Shown one piece after another: positions 49,277 to 61,345 of a stretch of 64,000 nucleotides of DNA. The stretch's first letter is position 1; each line of letters starts with the position of its first letter. The notes under the pieces were generated by a model, which was given only the letters and a program-made list of their open reading frames with translations, was not told the DNA's origin and ran no database searches. The position numbers and the translations under genes are program-made. The stretch comes from Siphonodentalium dalli (taxonomy: Eukaryota; Mollusca; Scaphopoda; Gadilida; Siphonodentaliidae): NCBI GenBank assembly GCA_032622095.1, contig CP136069.1, forward strand, positions 46,414,194-46,478,193, read 5' to 3'.

Positions 49277-51437
49277 TGTCAATATATGAGAAAAATAGAA
49301 CTCAAACCACGGGCCTGATAAAGGGTCACCAGGGGACGTTGCCAGTGGGGCTGGGACATTAAGTTGGGGGTGTCTACCCACTCCGACTTGGTTTGAAATG
49401 TTATACTGTTGAAACATGTCGGTAAATACATTTGTTAAATGCACTGGTGGGAACATTTTACTGGAGCAAAAATACATGGACGGGTCTACATGTGTGGGTA
49501 TAATATGGTGACCATTCACTAGATGCATTTTACCAGAGTAAAATTACCTGGTTCCACTCACCTTGGTATAATACCACAAAATACCAGAGTGTTTTACCAT
49601 GGTTTACCAGAGTGGGTTTTTTTATAAGGGAAATATATAATTTAAAAATAATCTCATTTGACAAGGGATAAGTGTAACTTTTTTAGGGGAAGGGAGTATG
49701 CCCAACTTTGATGTCCCAAACAATATTATACTGAATGCATCCTGCTTGTGGTAATTTACCGTTCCTATTAGTTGAAAAATTATAACTATAATCTCTATAG
49801 TCTTAAATTCCAAACTTAGTGCTGTATTTCGTGCATGGAATCGAAAACTGCATGGTTGTATTTCTCAAATGATTAAGCATGATTCCTAAATGTTAGAAAT
49901 GTTCAATCCAACGACCCGATACCGATTTAAACGCTTTGACCTGATTGCTTTACTCCATAATTCGAGCATAAGTCCGAATATCATGAACTGTAGAACTTTT
50001 GAAAGCATGCGAGGATGTGACACACGCCGACCCTTCGTCATTACGAACCTGAATGAAATTTTCAACTGCAGTGAATACTGCCACAACGATACCCTTTATT
50101 TATAAAATGCAACTATTTCTCTCTGTTTATGAACCCCACCAAAAATATATTTATACACGTCCGTGCATGATTTGAGCCAAGCACCCTTACATAGCATGCC
50201 ATTTCGTCGCCGCAGAAGTTAGCGCTCGACGAAGGGTTAAGAAATGAGTGAGAAATACACCCAGCGACAATCCTTTAGATCACCATTCACCCGTGGATCA
50301 CGGCGGTGAAAATCAATTATTCAACCTTGTTTATTTGTAACTCAATACTATTTTCCCAATGCTGTGTTATCTCTGTACCATTAACACTGTGTATATCCGA
50401 CACCGGAAAATAGGCAGGACAATTTCATTTGTTTACACAATATACCGATATTTTTACCGAGTATTCGTGATTGTTAAAAACCAGTACACATCAGGAAGAT
50501 AAAAAATCCCTCTGAATATTAGTAGAGTATACTGTACTTCTAAAATAAACTATCTACACATTCTGGATATAGTACGTCCTCAGAAATCACGATTATTAGG
50601 TTAAATTCTATGGATCGTCTGTAACTTGGTCTGATAAACACTGATTTTCTCATATCTAAAACGTCTGTATGTTTGCATATTGATATGCACATGACGTAAG
50701 AAAGGTCCAACATAGAACCAAACATGAGTTTTTCGGCTGTTTGTTAAAATTATTGGCGAAAGACATAATTATTTGGTGTACGGCGACTTGCAGGAGCACT
50801 GTCGTACAAATTGCAATTCGCATGTTTTGTTACTGTACGGCATATTGCAAGCCCAAAACTATATCTGCTAATGGTAGGTAAATTGTTGGGCCAAATGGGA
50901 GTCATATCATTAATCATCATTATGGTGACTATTGCGTCATTTTGTTGCTTTCCAGCTCATTGGAACACCACGTGTATGTCAACTCAATGGAAACCTATTT
51001 TTAGCTTTAAAATAACATCAGAGTATCCATCAAAACTCTAGTTGCCATGATAAATTTGAAAGTCTTCTTTGAAATTTAACACAAACTATCATATTTGGCG
51101 ATGTTATGATACATATCTCTCCGAAACGCCAAACATTGAAATGAGCATTAATGATTATAGATCCCATTTACTCCCATTTACTAATGTTCGAAGACAATCT
51201 TAGTTTACATCAAGTCTGACTTCACACACCATCACTGGTTAGTAACTGCGCGCCAACAATGGTTTTATAAATATAAAATAAACTGTGATGCGAACTATGT
51301 GAATTATGTCTTGTTGTCATTATAAATGTCATCATTGTAACATCTGCATTAAACATGAAGCTCGATAAAAGAAGCAAGCAGGTGTTAATTTTAAAATTAT
51401 TAATTGCCTGCATGAGGAGAGAAAGTGAAAACGCTAA
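49277..51437. other. No gene seen; second copy of 14,935-17,602
   Basis: Non-coding duplicated DNA. Holds the empty TTAA site (49,873-49,876) for the Block 1 MITE and the 88-base deletion near 49,863. Confidence 0.5.
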
Positions 51438-51439
51438 TG

Positions 51440-51720
51440 GATTGGATTTTATAAATCAAGATGGCCGCTGGCGGCCATGTTTTTTTCCAACTGACTCCAA
51501 AATGAATCGTTCCGGTCTAAATGTTGATGTCAACAGCTATGACAAATTTCATAGTGATCCGACCAAAGGTACGACCTGTAGCCTGTATTGTTGACGACTC
51601 ACACACGCACACGCGCACCCTCACACCCTCCCTCGCACACACGGACGACGGATACCAAGCCATGGAAATAGCTCAAACTTTACAAAGTAAAGTTGAGCTA
51701 ACAAGAGATGGGTTACAGCC
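51440..51720. repeat. Remnant of the AAGATGGC array: one unit, CA-rich tract and 3' hairpin
   Basis: A single AAGATGGCCGCTGGCGGCCATG unit with the GATCCGACCAAAGGTACGAC tail, CA-rich microsatellite and the TAGCTCAA...TTGAGCTA stem-loop. Block 1 has about six units. Confidence 0.7.
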
Positions 51721-51854
51721 AGGTGACTGTCCTCACCACATGATGCCTAGAATAATGGCATAACTCTGGAATGAAACATGCGAACAATATCATTGGACCC
51801 TCTAAAACCTCCTGATCATCCATGTACAATTTCATGAAATCAACACAATGTATA

Positions 51855-52020
51855 TGAATATTTCTGCAACAAAAGCCGCCCGTGCCTTTAAGGCAGGTCA
51901 AGTTTCTTAACAAATATGATGCTTTCTATCATGATCAATATGGCTTCCACAAAGAGCACTCCACAATTCAACCGATACCGAGGTTAAAGGCACGGGCGGC
52001 GTTCGTTGCAGAAATATTCA
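51855..52020. repeat. Inverted repeat enclosing a reverse-transcriptase fragment
   Basis: GAATATTTCTGCAAC and GCCGCCCGTGCCTTTAA (51,856-51,893) are mirrored at 51,983-52,020. The loop of about 90 bases encodes KFLNKYDAFYHDQYGFHKEH, a LINE RT block. Confidence 0.8.
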
Positions 52021-52830
52021 TATTTTTTCAAATCGCCATCAACAGAAGGAATATTAAAATATATATAGTTTTGTTCATATGCCAAACATAATCAGTGCGT
52101 AAATAGTATATTGTCGTCAAGACGTACGACGGTGTACGTAAACAAGAGCCTGCTTGTGTTACAGAAGTTTTGCTTGTTTATATAACACAGCGCAATTCTA
52201 TTGGTTAATCACACACAAATGATATAAACGCCCTTTATTATTAGGAAAACAGTAACAAATAACGCTCTTTATGTTTACCATATCCGGATCTAAACAAAAG
52301 CCAGGTTCTGTAACGTTTTTTGCTTTTGTTAACATAACAAAGGGAAAAACATTTGACAATAACATACTATTTATGCCATATATATGGTATAAGAACAAGG
52401 TCTGTCTATATTTTACTATTATTTATGTTAATGCATAAGTCAAATAATGAGTGTACGCGCTTTCTGCATTTGTCGACTTCTCCGAAGCTTTTCATACGAT
52501 AATCCACAACATTTTATTGAAAAAAAACTTGAAATATATGGAATACGAGGCAAATCTCATGAATGATTTAGTAATTATTTTACAAATATATTACAATATG
52601 TGGATTTAGAAGGCATGCTTTCAGCTACACTTCATATTACACGTGGGGTCACCCAGGTATCTGTTGCCGGACCGATTCTCTTCTTGATTTGTGTCAATGA
52701 TAAGCAAACATCTTCTTTATCAATCTTATATCTTGCTGTTGACACAACTGCATATTTAGTCATACAACAACCTTGACAATTTGTATGACAACTTTAATTA
52801 CTTAATAAGGGACTAATTCAAACTGACTAC
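51894..52830 (+). pseudogene. LINE reverse-transcriptase relic, interrupted
   Basis: Two parts of one RT in order: DQYGFHKEHST at 51,930-51,965, then from 52,455 FVDFSEAFHT, YGIRGKSHE, ITRGVTQVSVAGPILFLICV (the G..QGS..GP.LF block) and LAVDTTAYLV in place of the FADDT box. The second catalytic Asp of the usual pair is replaced. Frames shift several times. The intervening 52,021-52,450 holds two diverged copies of a TAAACAA.AGCC...TGTTACAGAAG-like stretch. Confidence 0.72.
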
Positions 52831-52869
52831 CAGATACAGTAATTTTTACACAAAATAATTGCTTCTGTG

Positions 52870-53029
52870 AATATTGTGTTAGCTGTGATTGAAGTAGTTT
52901 GCATCATTTCCACAGCCATCTGATTGTCAACTGTGTAAATATAAGAACAATTGACTTATTTCCTACACAATAACACATCGAGCAACCTAAAATACATATA
53001 CAGGAAAACTCCAATCCAATTACATAGTG
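52870..53029. repeat. Fragment related to the 3' flank of the intact GPCR gene
   Basis: TAGCTGTGATTGAAGTAG, CATCTGATTG, ACAATTGACTTATTTCCTAC and ATAACACATCGAGCAACCTA match, with changes, the unit repeated at 61,712-61,910. It looks like one more tandem unit separated by the 8.7 kb insertion. Confidence 0.55.
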
Positions 53030-53190
53030 TTAAGCTGCTTTCACATACGCCCGCTTAACGCATGTGTGTCACGGATGCGTTAGGCGGACGTCCACGTAAA
53101 GCTTTCACAAACCTCCGTTTACCTCTGCGCGTACGTGTCCGTTAGCGGGTGCGTGAAGAATTATTTTTGTTTACATATTGTCCTTTCGCC

Positions 53191-53355
53191 ATGGATTCCG
53201 ACGACGACGAGAACGAGGACGTTCTAATGATTGCCCTGTGTATATATAACAACGAAAGGTGACGGAGGAGACCAAGACGCTTTTGTGAGCACGAAATAGT
53301 TAAGAAAAGAAGAGAACAAGGGGCATATGCTAATCTTATTGCAAAGAATTTTTGC
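53191..53355 (+). pseudogene. N-terminal remnant of a PIF/Harbinger transposase
   Basis: From ATG 53,191 the frame reads MDSDDDENEDVLMIALCIYN, a TGA near 53,260, then RPRRFCEHEIVKKRREQGAY and ANLI. The acidic start followed by an Arg-rich R.RRF..HEI.KKR...G.Y..L block is the typical N-terminus of HARBI1-like transposases. No DDE catalytic region follows. Confidence 0.72.
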
Positions 53356-53471
53356 GACCTCTGTGAATCGTGATATCCAATATTTTTCGGATTAAACAGG
53401 TGGTCAAATTGGCGTACAGAATCTATCAGCTCCTCGTCAAAACAAGCTTCGTACCTATTCCTTTTAGGCAT
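53345..53471 (-). pseudogene. MADF/Myb-like DNA-binding protein fragment of Harbinger type
   Basis: The minus-strand frame from ATG 53,471 begins MPKRNRYEACFDEELIDSVR and continues HLFNPKNIGYHDSQRSQKFF, the shape of the first two helices of a MADF domain (ELI..VR....L.np....Y.Ds...). PIF/Harbinger elements often carry such a second gene. Downstream the frame is only the antisense of the transposase remnant, so the two genes appear fused tail-to-tail by an internal deletion. Confidence 0.6.
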
Positions 53472-53759
53472 GGTGTACCTACGCTTCTATATGAGAGACT
53501 GCCAGCAAAAAATGCTAACTTCCCACAAAACCATGCCATTCTATGTCATTTAATGTATATTTTGACCTATAACTGCCATCACAATTATTTAATTCTTGTT
53601 TAATTTGACCCAAGATTAGATAGCATGGTGCCAGCTGTCATATATACACGGTCAAAAATATCCGTAATTTCTACGGTATATTCCGTAATTTCTACGGTAT
53701 ATTATACCGTTAAATGATGCCCGCGATCAGAATATTGCGTTTACGGTACATTGTCCGTT

Positions 53760-55355
53760 TTTATATGCCACCGGTTCCGTGGAACCATTCCATTCTGCGA
53801 ACCCGTAGCACCAAGCATCCGCCAAAGCCGCCATTGATTGTTTTTCGAGGATTGTGGTGCACATGCTTCTCACAAACTTGTATTCGGAATAGGTAAGTGT
53901 TAGTATTAGATTTATGAAATTGATTGTATAGTAATTTCATTTGTGCGGGCCTATCGTACGTTTGACAGGTTTGTCAGTTTTGATGAATACAAATTATAGT
54001 GAACTTCAGTCTGAAGTGAAAATGCGTGTCTCCTATTCTCGATTGATCTCATTCAGTCATTGTTATTTCATTTTGGCCTAGTGAGAACTTTGATATTATT
54101 ATTAATGATAATAATAAATAAATATAATTTGGAACTTATGAGTCCAGTATACTTGATTTATTTAATATTTAAGGACTATGTACATGTAATCTCAAATTTT
54201 CCAAAAAAATCTGATTCTGCCAATTTCTGCCAAATTCTGGTGCAATTTTAAAAATAATTTTGATTTTATTATTTATTGGCAGTGTTGTATGCTTAATACA
54301 GAACATTTTGTTTAACAAAGTGTAATTAGGCACAGTAAACCACATTCCACTAATAAGATATTAATGGTGAACAAATATGATCAGAACGTAAACAAAACAA
54401 TTTACTTTCGTTCTCCGAGGCTACTAGTACTATACAAGATTAATTTTTGTATTTATTTTATCGAACCATAAATTATAGCTTTGAGGTGATCGTAATAGCC
54501 TCTGGGATAATCAGTATGCTAATCATGATAGGGCAAATCGAAAGCGATTACCCTAATTTTTTTTTCCATAAAAAACGCCCTTTTTCAACTTAGAAAATTA
54601 AACATTAATATTGTTGTCTGGATGACAACTCCTGTATTGATTTATATATGAATCAAATCAAATTTAGTATGCACGTGTTACAACAAGTGTTACAGGCGCC
54701 TTTTGAATCAGGGTTCGGTCCAGAACAGAGTCATGGCCAATTTTTGTTCTTTGTTTTCATGTTGTCTGCATGATAACTTGACCAATATTCAAGATAATTT
54801 CTTGATATAAGGTACATGCCTCCCATTTGTTCACCTTAATAAGATACGCATGTCATTGTCAAATTGGGAGCCAAATTTGCCATTGCCAAATGTGAATTCT
54901 TTGTTCTTAAAAAAAGCCAATGTTAAAAAAAGCCACCTCAATTAGGGGGAAGTGGGATTTGCCACACAAACCATGCTACAACAGGGCTCTTGTTATATAT
55001 GTGGAACTTTAGTCTTCAGTAAACTGGTCTAGTTTATAAATCTGGAACTCAACTATTTTGGTCTTGTTTATTAATGTTGAATGTTTTCAGACTGTTTAGA
55101 TCTACTAGTAGTCTTTCAGTCTCCTTATATCTGGTGAGCACCTTAAAGGACTAATGTATCTTGTTTTCTTTAAAAATTCAAACATTGACTGCCTGGATAA
55201 AAACAAAACTTAATTATGATCATTGAATTTTCAAATGTGATTATTTTCAGTCGATCGGCTTGGTGATATCTACGATTCTACGTCAAGACTACAACAATCC
55301 TAGACTGCTTTGATTAATAGCTTGAAGTGCAAATTTGTTTCCATTGCACATTACG
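53760..55355 (+). other. Candidate two-exon spliced transcript (non-coding or 5' UTR)
   Basis: A relatively CpG-rich stretch (53,765-53,850, with GCCGCCATTG) ends at a consensus donor, AATAG|GTAAGTG (intron from 53,893). A strong acceptor, TTATTTTCAG at 55,241-55,250, opens a 105-base exon that closes with TTACG|GTGAGTAG (intron from 55,356). No frame of joined length with a start codon crosses the junction, so a non-coding RNA or untranslated leader is more likely than a protein. Entirely inferred from splice signals. Confidence 0.3.
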
Positions 55356-55537
55356 GTGAGTAGATAATGCTACATTAGTTTAGTGTTGAAACGACTACGG
55401 AATTTCAAAGTCGATATGTCGAAGCCCAAAAGTCGAGTCGACTAATCACTACCCGCGGTCTGAACTTTCAAAGATTAGCGCTGTCACGATTAATCAGATA
55501 ATTGATTAACTATTGATAACGCCAAAGAAAATTAATT

Positions 55538-55886
55538 GTGTGGTTGGGGTTACATGGCAGAAAAAAATAGGGTCGGTAGGTAGGCATTAAATTAATTTTC
55601 TAACTAATGTTTTCACATAAATATTATTACCGGTATGGCTAATGGCTTTATGTATGATCTTATCCTTCATTCTTAAGAGTGGTTGAGAGACTAATTTTCA
55701 AATGTGTTTTCATATTGCTATATTAAAGGCCAATGATTGAATAGTGTTCTTGACTATCACTTATGTTGTGTGATATTTTAGATATTTTAGACATTAAAAT
55801 TGAAAACAAAAGCTCAAAACCCCCCCAAAAAATCTTTAGAATAGGGGTTTAAAAATAGGGTCGGTAGGGAAACCCCAACCACATAT
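55538..55886. mobile_element. Small MITE-like element with TGTGGTTGGGGTT ends
   Basis: TGTGGTTGGGGTT at the left is mirrored by AACCCCAACCACA at the right. TAGGGTCGGTAGG occurs near both ends in the same orientation. Confidence 0.6.
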
Positions 55887-55889
55887 ATC

Positions 55890-58060
55890 TTTTTCATTGG
55901 CCTAAAGTAGATAATCGATTACAATTTTGGTAACTGACAAATCGGTATTAATGTTGGTTTTCAGTGCCGTTTTATTCTGATAATGCCATCGCTGATTACA
56001 TGCATTCGACCTTGTTTCAAGTTATAAAATAAAAATAATGAGTCGAAGACCCCTATCCTGAAACGCTTCTATCAATTAATATTAATTTTTTACCGATATA
56101 ATGATATAAGTTATTGGGTCGTTTATCGGGCTATTTTTAGAACCACAAATTCCTTCCAAACGTGGAAATATACGGAAATGTTCTGGTGTATTCGGCAATT
56201 CATGTCCTGCATTATGCAGTAGGTAACGTCATTCGCGTAAATCACTATCCGCCTTGGGGAAATTGATTCCATGACACATTTATCTTTAAAAACATGCCAA
56301 GTAACATTCAACATGTTCATTTAACGGCATCAGCCCATTTAACCAGTCAAGAAAGCAAGTACTCTTTGCTTAATACTACGGTGACTACACAAATTGAGGG
56401 ACATACGCGGGGACTTACACAAATGATGGCACCTACTGCATAATGCGTCAGCGGTCCGTTATGTTCATAAATTTGAAATGCCGGCGAAAATAACCGAATA
56501 ACTGTCATCGTAATGGAGTGAATTAATACGCAGGGACGTACTCAGATACATCATAAGTAATGCAAACAAAACACACATACTTTAGTTTTATCTATTGCAA
56601 GTCGTTAAATCGAGCTTCATAAATAAGATGTTGTTGTAATTATGGCCGGGAAGAGATAATCTATATTTAATGTCTCAAAATATAAGGGGGGGGTTGTATC
56701 TGGATCTCTAGTTTAGCAACATTTTTCGGTTGTTGATAGTTTGACGACATTTTTGGAGAGGTGTGCCAAAGTAGCCTAAATGGTTCCTGGGTTCGCTAAA
56801 GTGTCGTAGATGTTTTCAGGAAAATATGCATTGATGCACTGAAATCGCGACAATAAACGGCCATTTAACGGCATAGACAGAGCGTTTCGTGTTAGTCTAT
56901 TCAAGTGTTGTGCGGTTAACCGAGAAAACAACTCTGTTTCGGTTTAAAAAAATACCGACCGACGTGATTCTGCCCCAACCGACATTACGGTTTTGTTTTT
57001 GTATGTTTATTTTTCAATTGAATCGACTTGTTAGTTGATAGTGTTGTCAAATAATCGGCCTCTCTCATTGTGTCTCAGATATGTGTTGTTATAATATCGT
57101 AAGCGTCATTGAGTTGCCAAACGAAACTGAAATGAGGAAGCATGTCATTGTAAAAATGAGAATGCGAATGAAAAGAAATGTTATACCACGTGGGAAATGG
57201 TCCAGAAACTTTTTGTTCTGGAACCTACGATCGATCGATGACTGGCCACACAGTCAACACGAACTACATGCAGTAGGTCGTTGACTTTTGTCACCTTTAT
57301 TGTCAATTGTCTTAGAATAAGTGTGCACTTTATTTGAATTGATGACGTGTGCTTGACGAAACATTTTGTTCCGTGCGGAAATAAAGTCGGTAGTTAGAAC
57401 TGCAATTTCTGAAACTTCATTCTCCCGGCTAATCGGTCAATAAAATTGAACTTTTATCTATAACGTTCAACGAAACATTACGAATTTGAGCCGGCCAATT
57501 GCCGTGTGCATGTACGTGCACTTATTAGCGTCTTGTTGATCGCGGCAGTTATTTTTGCGCGTAATGGTATATCTAACCCACAAACTGAGCGGGAACATCA
57601 AACGCATAATTACGTCATCATTGTCGAGGAACTGGGCACATGCTACTCTGTAACTGATTGATTACCACGGCCTTGTCTTTAAACGATATCGGTACCCTTT
57701 TATGTTTTGATCTTGGTATTGTGGAAATATTTGTGTATAGTCGGAAAAAAGTTTAGGGTCACCGTCAGCGTCTGGAAATATGGTCAGTCAGGCACTACTA
57801 TTTTGTGTTTGCTTAAACTTGATGGTTCAATATCACTTTTATCTCACATTCTCATTAAAGTTAATGATTTAGCAACAGAGCAAGCTGTTCCCCAACTTAT
57901 TATGACCCTCTGTAACTGGTAGTGCCTGTTGTGTCCAGTTGTGTTGGACTAATTGCTATATGTTAAGTGATTGCTTACTAAAACCGAAACGTAAATTCTA
58001 TAACCTTCCAACACTAGTCTATTCCTGAATTATACGGACTGATATAAATATAGAGCGTTT
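55890..58060. other. No gene seen
   Basis: AT-rich DNA with G runs (56,683-56,695). Short frames (for example 57,081-57,284) have no recognisable domain and no support from a duplicate copy. Confidence 0.4.
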
Positions 58061-58109
58061 GTTCAATTTCTGTGAGAAAAATTAAAAACATCTGGACTGT
58101 CAATTGTCT

Positions 58110-59060
58110 TTTAATAACCCCCCCCCCCCAAACGAGTTGTGGGGGGTATACTGGAATCAGCTTGTCCATCCGTCTGTCTGTCCATCCGTCCATGGACACA
58201 ATTTTGTCTGAGCTTTTATTCCTACATTTTCTGGTTATGATTATGAGGTCTGCCCAAATTTTTTTGGTGGAGTTATACCCCTTTTTTACTTAGAAAATGT
58301 TCTCAAAATGTATAATAATCACCAAGAACTTTGAAAAAATACATCTTTTAGCATAAAACTTGATTATAGCACCTTCTGCATACATATTTCTTTTATATAG
58401 AATTTACCACTGCCTTTGTTTATGTTCACTGACAGAGCTATCTTTTTTGTCGTAATTTGGCAGTGAAATGTCAAATGGCATTTTGGGCTTGTTTTTACAT
58501 AACATGGCTATAAAATTTTAAATAAACTTCCATTAACGTTAAATAACATACTACCGGGTGTGCTGTTTTATAACGCAACAGGAATACACACACACTGGAA
58601 TAAAACAACTTTTTTTCTCAAATGGCCTGCCTTGCGTTGCAATTGTAGATACATTATTTATTATACACCCATCTCAAAGAGAATTGGGATTATACTGTAT
58701 TGACTACGTCAGTTCGTCTGTCTGTCAGTCTTTTCATGTCCACACCATAAAATCGCGACGCTTTGTTAGATTCTGTTAACTAATGAGGAGACGATGTGTC
58801 ACAAACGAAACAAAACTTTTTTACAATCATCGAAAGTCACAGGTCAAGGTCAATTCCATGTCCACTCCAGAAAATATCTATGCTTCAGTATATTCTGTTA
58901 CAACTTGGTTGTTTATATTGAGACGGGTGAGTCGAGAACACATTTTTATCCCCCGCAAAACAAAGTTTGTAAGGGGATATAGAAATGGCTTCTGTCCATC
59001 CGTCCGTCCATCCATTCATCCGTCTGTCCTTAACACCTTTCACCTCTGATATCTCGGTCA
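58110..59060. repeat. Diverged repeats with GTCCATCCGTC-type microsatellites
   Basis: Three related patches near 58,120-58,200, 58,700-58,760 and 58,940-59,040, each with a (TCCG/TCTG)n tract. The first and last are preceded by GGGGGGTATA- or GGGGATATA-like sequence. Such degenerate interspersed repeats are common in marine invertebrate genomes. No coding signal. Confidence 0.5.
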
Positions 59061-59571
59061 TTGAATGTCGAATTTTAGTGCAATTAGCTATGCTGATAGC
59101 CCACCATGCAGGAAAGGACACACAAATATTAAGTTCGGTCTGCCCCTTTTCATAGAGTTATGGGCCTTTTTGCTTTTTTAAACTTTGAAAATTTCAGTAT
59201 TCATGGTTAATAACTGTGGTGTGTGCGATTTTAATGAAATTTGCTATGTTGATAGCCTATTATTTTGGAAAGAACACACATAAGTATTGCAAAGAGTGCA
59301 AGATGACTTTCTGGTGGATAACATGTCGCTATTCTTTGCGAGATGACTGAACACCGGTATCTTGATCAGCAACGTATTTTTATAATACCGTAACCGCGAC
59401 CAGGCAGTCGTATTTTGTGTGGGTGTGATGACGTTTGAATGATGACGTTCTTTGAACGTCATCTGTGGTGGTCATTTGGTCGCCCGCAACATTATGTAAA
59501 TATTTCATTTCAGCATTTTCGGTTTTCATGTTTGTAAATTTTTCAAATAAATGTTCCTACACGATAAAACA

Positions 59572-60115
59572 GATTATTACACGCTTGTTCCTATAATTGA
59601 CGTTCCATACGGATTACGTTGACGGACTATTTTTGAAAGTACCGCATGACATTCCATCTATAAATCAATGCAATGAAAGTCTGCCACGCCGCCAATCAAA
59701 TAAGGAATACATCTGTTTTTATTAAAAGTGAAGTTACGACTTTTATATCCTGACCATCTGATAAGTTTTATTTTGATAGATTTTTTGCGACCCTTAACGC
59801 TAAATTATTGCATCATTTTGTTTACAATCGCTCGCACACGTGTGACGTGGTATTCACACAGCTGGTCCGCGTTTTTGTTTTCATTTTGAGCAGACAAACT
59901 GTCAAATTTAACTTTTCCTTATTTAAATGGATGCTGGGACGCGAAGCGTGTAATAAACACAGAACGGCACGATCTTTAAAAGGGTTTGTCGACACGGCAC
60001 TCGTGCTATCGTGAAAGGATAGAACTTGAGGCGTAAGCGCTTCTCGTTCTATCCTTCTGCGATAGCACTCGTGCCGTATCGACAAACCCATTTACACATC
60101 GTGCCGTTCTGTGTA
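59572..60115. mobile_element. Foldback element F with locally visible empty site
   Basis: It starts near TTATTACACGCTTGTTCCTA and ends CGTGCCGTTCTGTGTA. Contains a subterminal inverted copy of TATTACACGCTTC (about 59,940-59,955) and the long hairpin at 59,959-60,114. Empty site at 60,749-60,751. Confidence 0.75.
59959..60114. repeat. Hairpin family F, copy 3
   Basis: Stem of about 70 bases with AGAACGGCACGAT / TCGTGCCGTTCT ends and a GAGGCGTAAGCGC loop. Several changes in one arm are not matched in the other. Confidence 0.83.
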
Positions 60116-60830
60116 TGTAGGAAGCCATATTCACATAAATTATATTTGTTTGCTTAATGTAGCATGCTATTAAACCCTGGGGCGCGTTGCACAAATAGAT
60201 GCTCGCACATCGTCGTGTGTTTTTGTGCACAACGTCGCAGACTTTGACTTAGTCAGACTATATCACGTGTCAAGCCGAACTTTGAACTCATCTTGTGCTT
60301 AAAATAGAATGCGCATGGAGTCAGCATAATGATCCATTTCAAGGAATTGCGCAAGCGGCTGTTACTTTAATTAAATCAGCTTGGCTATTTAAACATCTTC
60401 ATTGGTCAGCGTGTTAAGTCCACGCTAATTACGAGGGGGGTTTATGTAGACAATGGACAGCCTATTAATATATTGCATCCTTTTCAAAATCTCTCTCGAA
60501 GTAAACGCACACAAGATTTTTTGGCTCCTGACTTTTTGCATATGGATAATCTTCATGGTGCAATTTTTCTATTTAATTCATTCCTTTTCGTTACTCTCAT
60601 CAGGCATATGGTTTTTGGGCGATAGTCTTTGATTTGGTCTGTTAGGCGGTCGTTTGGTCGCCCGCAACATTATGTAAATATTTCATTTCAGCATTTTTGG
60701 TTTTCATGTTTGTAAATATTTCAAATAAATGTTCCTACACGATAAAACATTGTAGGAAGCCATATTCACATGAATTATATTTGTTTGATTAATGTAGCAT
60801 GCTAACCCTGGGGCTCGTTGCACAAAAGTA

Positions 60831-61119
60831 TAGTTTTAATATGCATATCCCTTTTCCTTTTAGAACATTTGGTTCACTGATTTTATCGAAAGTGATGATA
60901 CCCGTACTAGCTGACATATTTTTCATAGATGACATTTTGATTATGTGCGTAAAAGTATGGATATCCGTAAATAAAGAATCTACCTGCAATGGTGTATTTT
61001 TACAGCATTTCGGTAATTACTAATTTACAGAAATTTAGAAAATACAGAATTTACGTAGGTCTTATTTTTACGGAAATACTGGAAATACCGTAAAATATGT
61101 GACAAGCCGTATTTTTAAT
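60831..61119. other. No gene seen
   Basis: AT-rich spacer leading into the ACGG-rich end of the nested element. Confidence 0.4.
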
Positions 61120-61345
61120 GGTATTTCCATAATAATTTATTTTACGGAAATTCCGTTACAATTTACGGAATTTCCGTATATCTTTTTATTACGGAAGTAC
61201 CGTTACAATTTACGGAATTTCCGTATATCTTTTTATTACGGAAGTACCGTTACAATTTACGGAATTTCCGTATATCTTTTTATTACGGAAGTACCGTTAC
61301 AATTTACGGAATTTCCGTATATCTTTTTATTACGGAAGTACCGTA
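61120..61345. repeat. 47-base tandem repeat, about four units
   Basis: CCGTTACAATTTACGGAATT then TCCGTATATCTTTTTATTAC then GGAAGTA, near-identical copies starting at 61,154, 61,201, 61,248 and 61,295. Each unit contains short ACGGAATTTCCGT palindromes. Confidence 0.92.

Larger units (their letters stand above)
42434..51853. repeat. Segmental duplication, Block 2 segment B (partner 7,832-19,853)
   Basis: Collinear with Block 1. It lacks 17,603-19,470 of Block 1: the junction AAAACGC|TAATGGATT near 51,437 joins sequence found at 17,602 with that at 19,470, consistent with a 1.87 kb deletion. Homology ends at CACAATGTAT (51,853), where an inverted-repeat element starts. Confidence 0.9.
59470..60830. 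repeat. Local direct duplication, one copy filled by a hairpin-F element
   Basis: TTTGGTCGCCCGCAACATTA through ACGATAAAACA, then TGTAGGAAGCCATATTCACA through GGGCTCGTTGCACAAA, occurs uninterrupted at 60,648-60,830. At 59,470-60,200 the same sequence is split by 544 bases (59,572-60,115). Confidence 0.82.

Noticed and set aside
57081-57284. 67-codon basic frame as a small gene
   Set aside because: No domain, no duplicate copy and no splice or promoter context.
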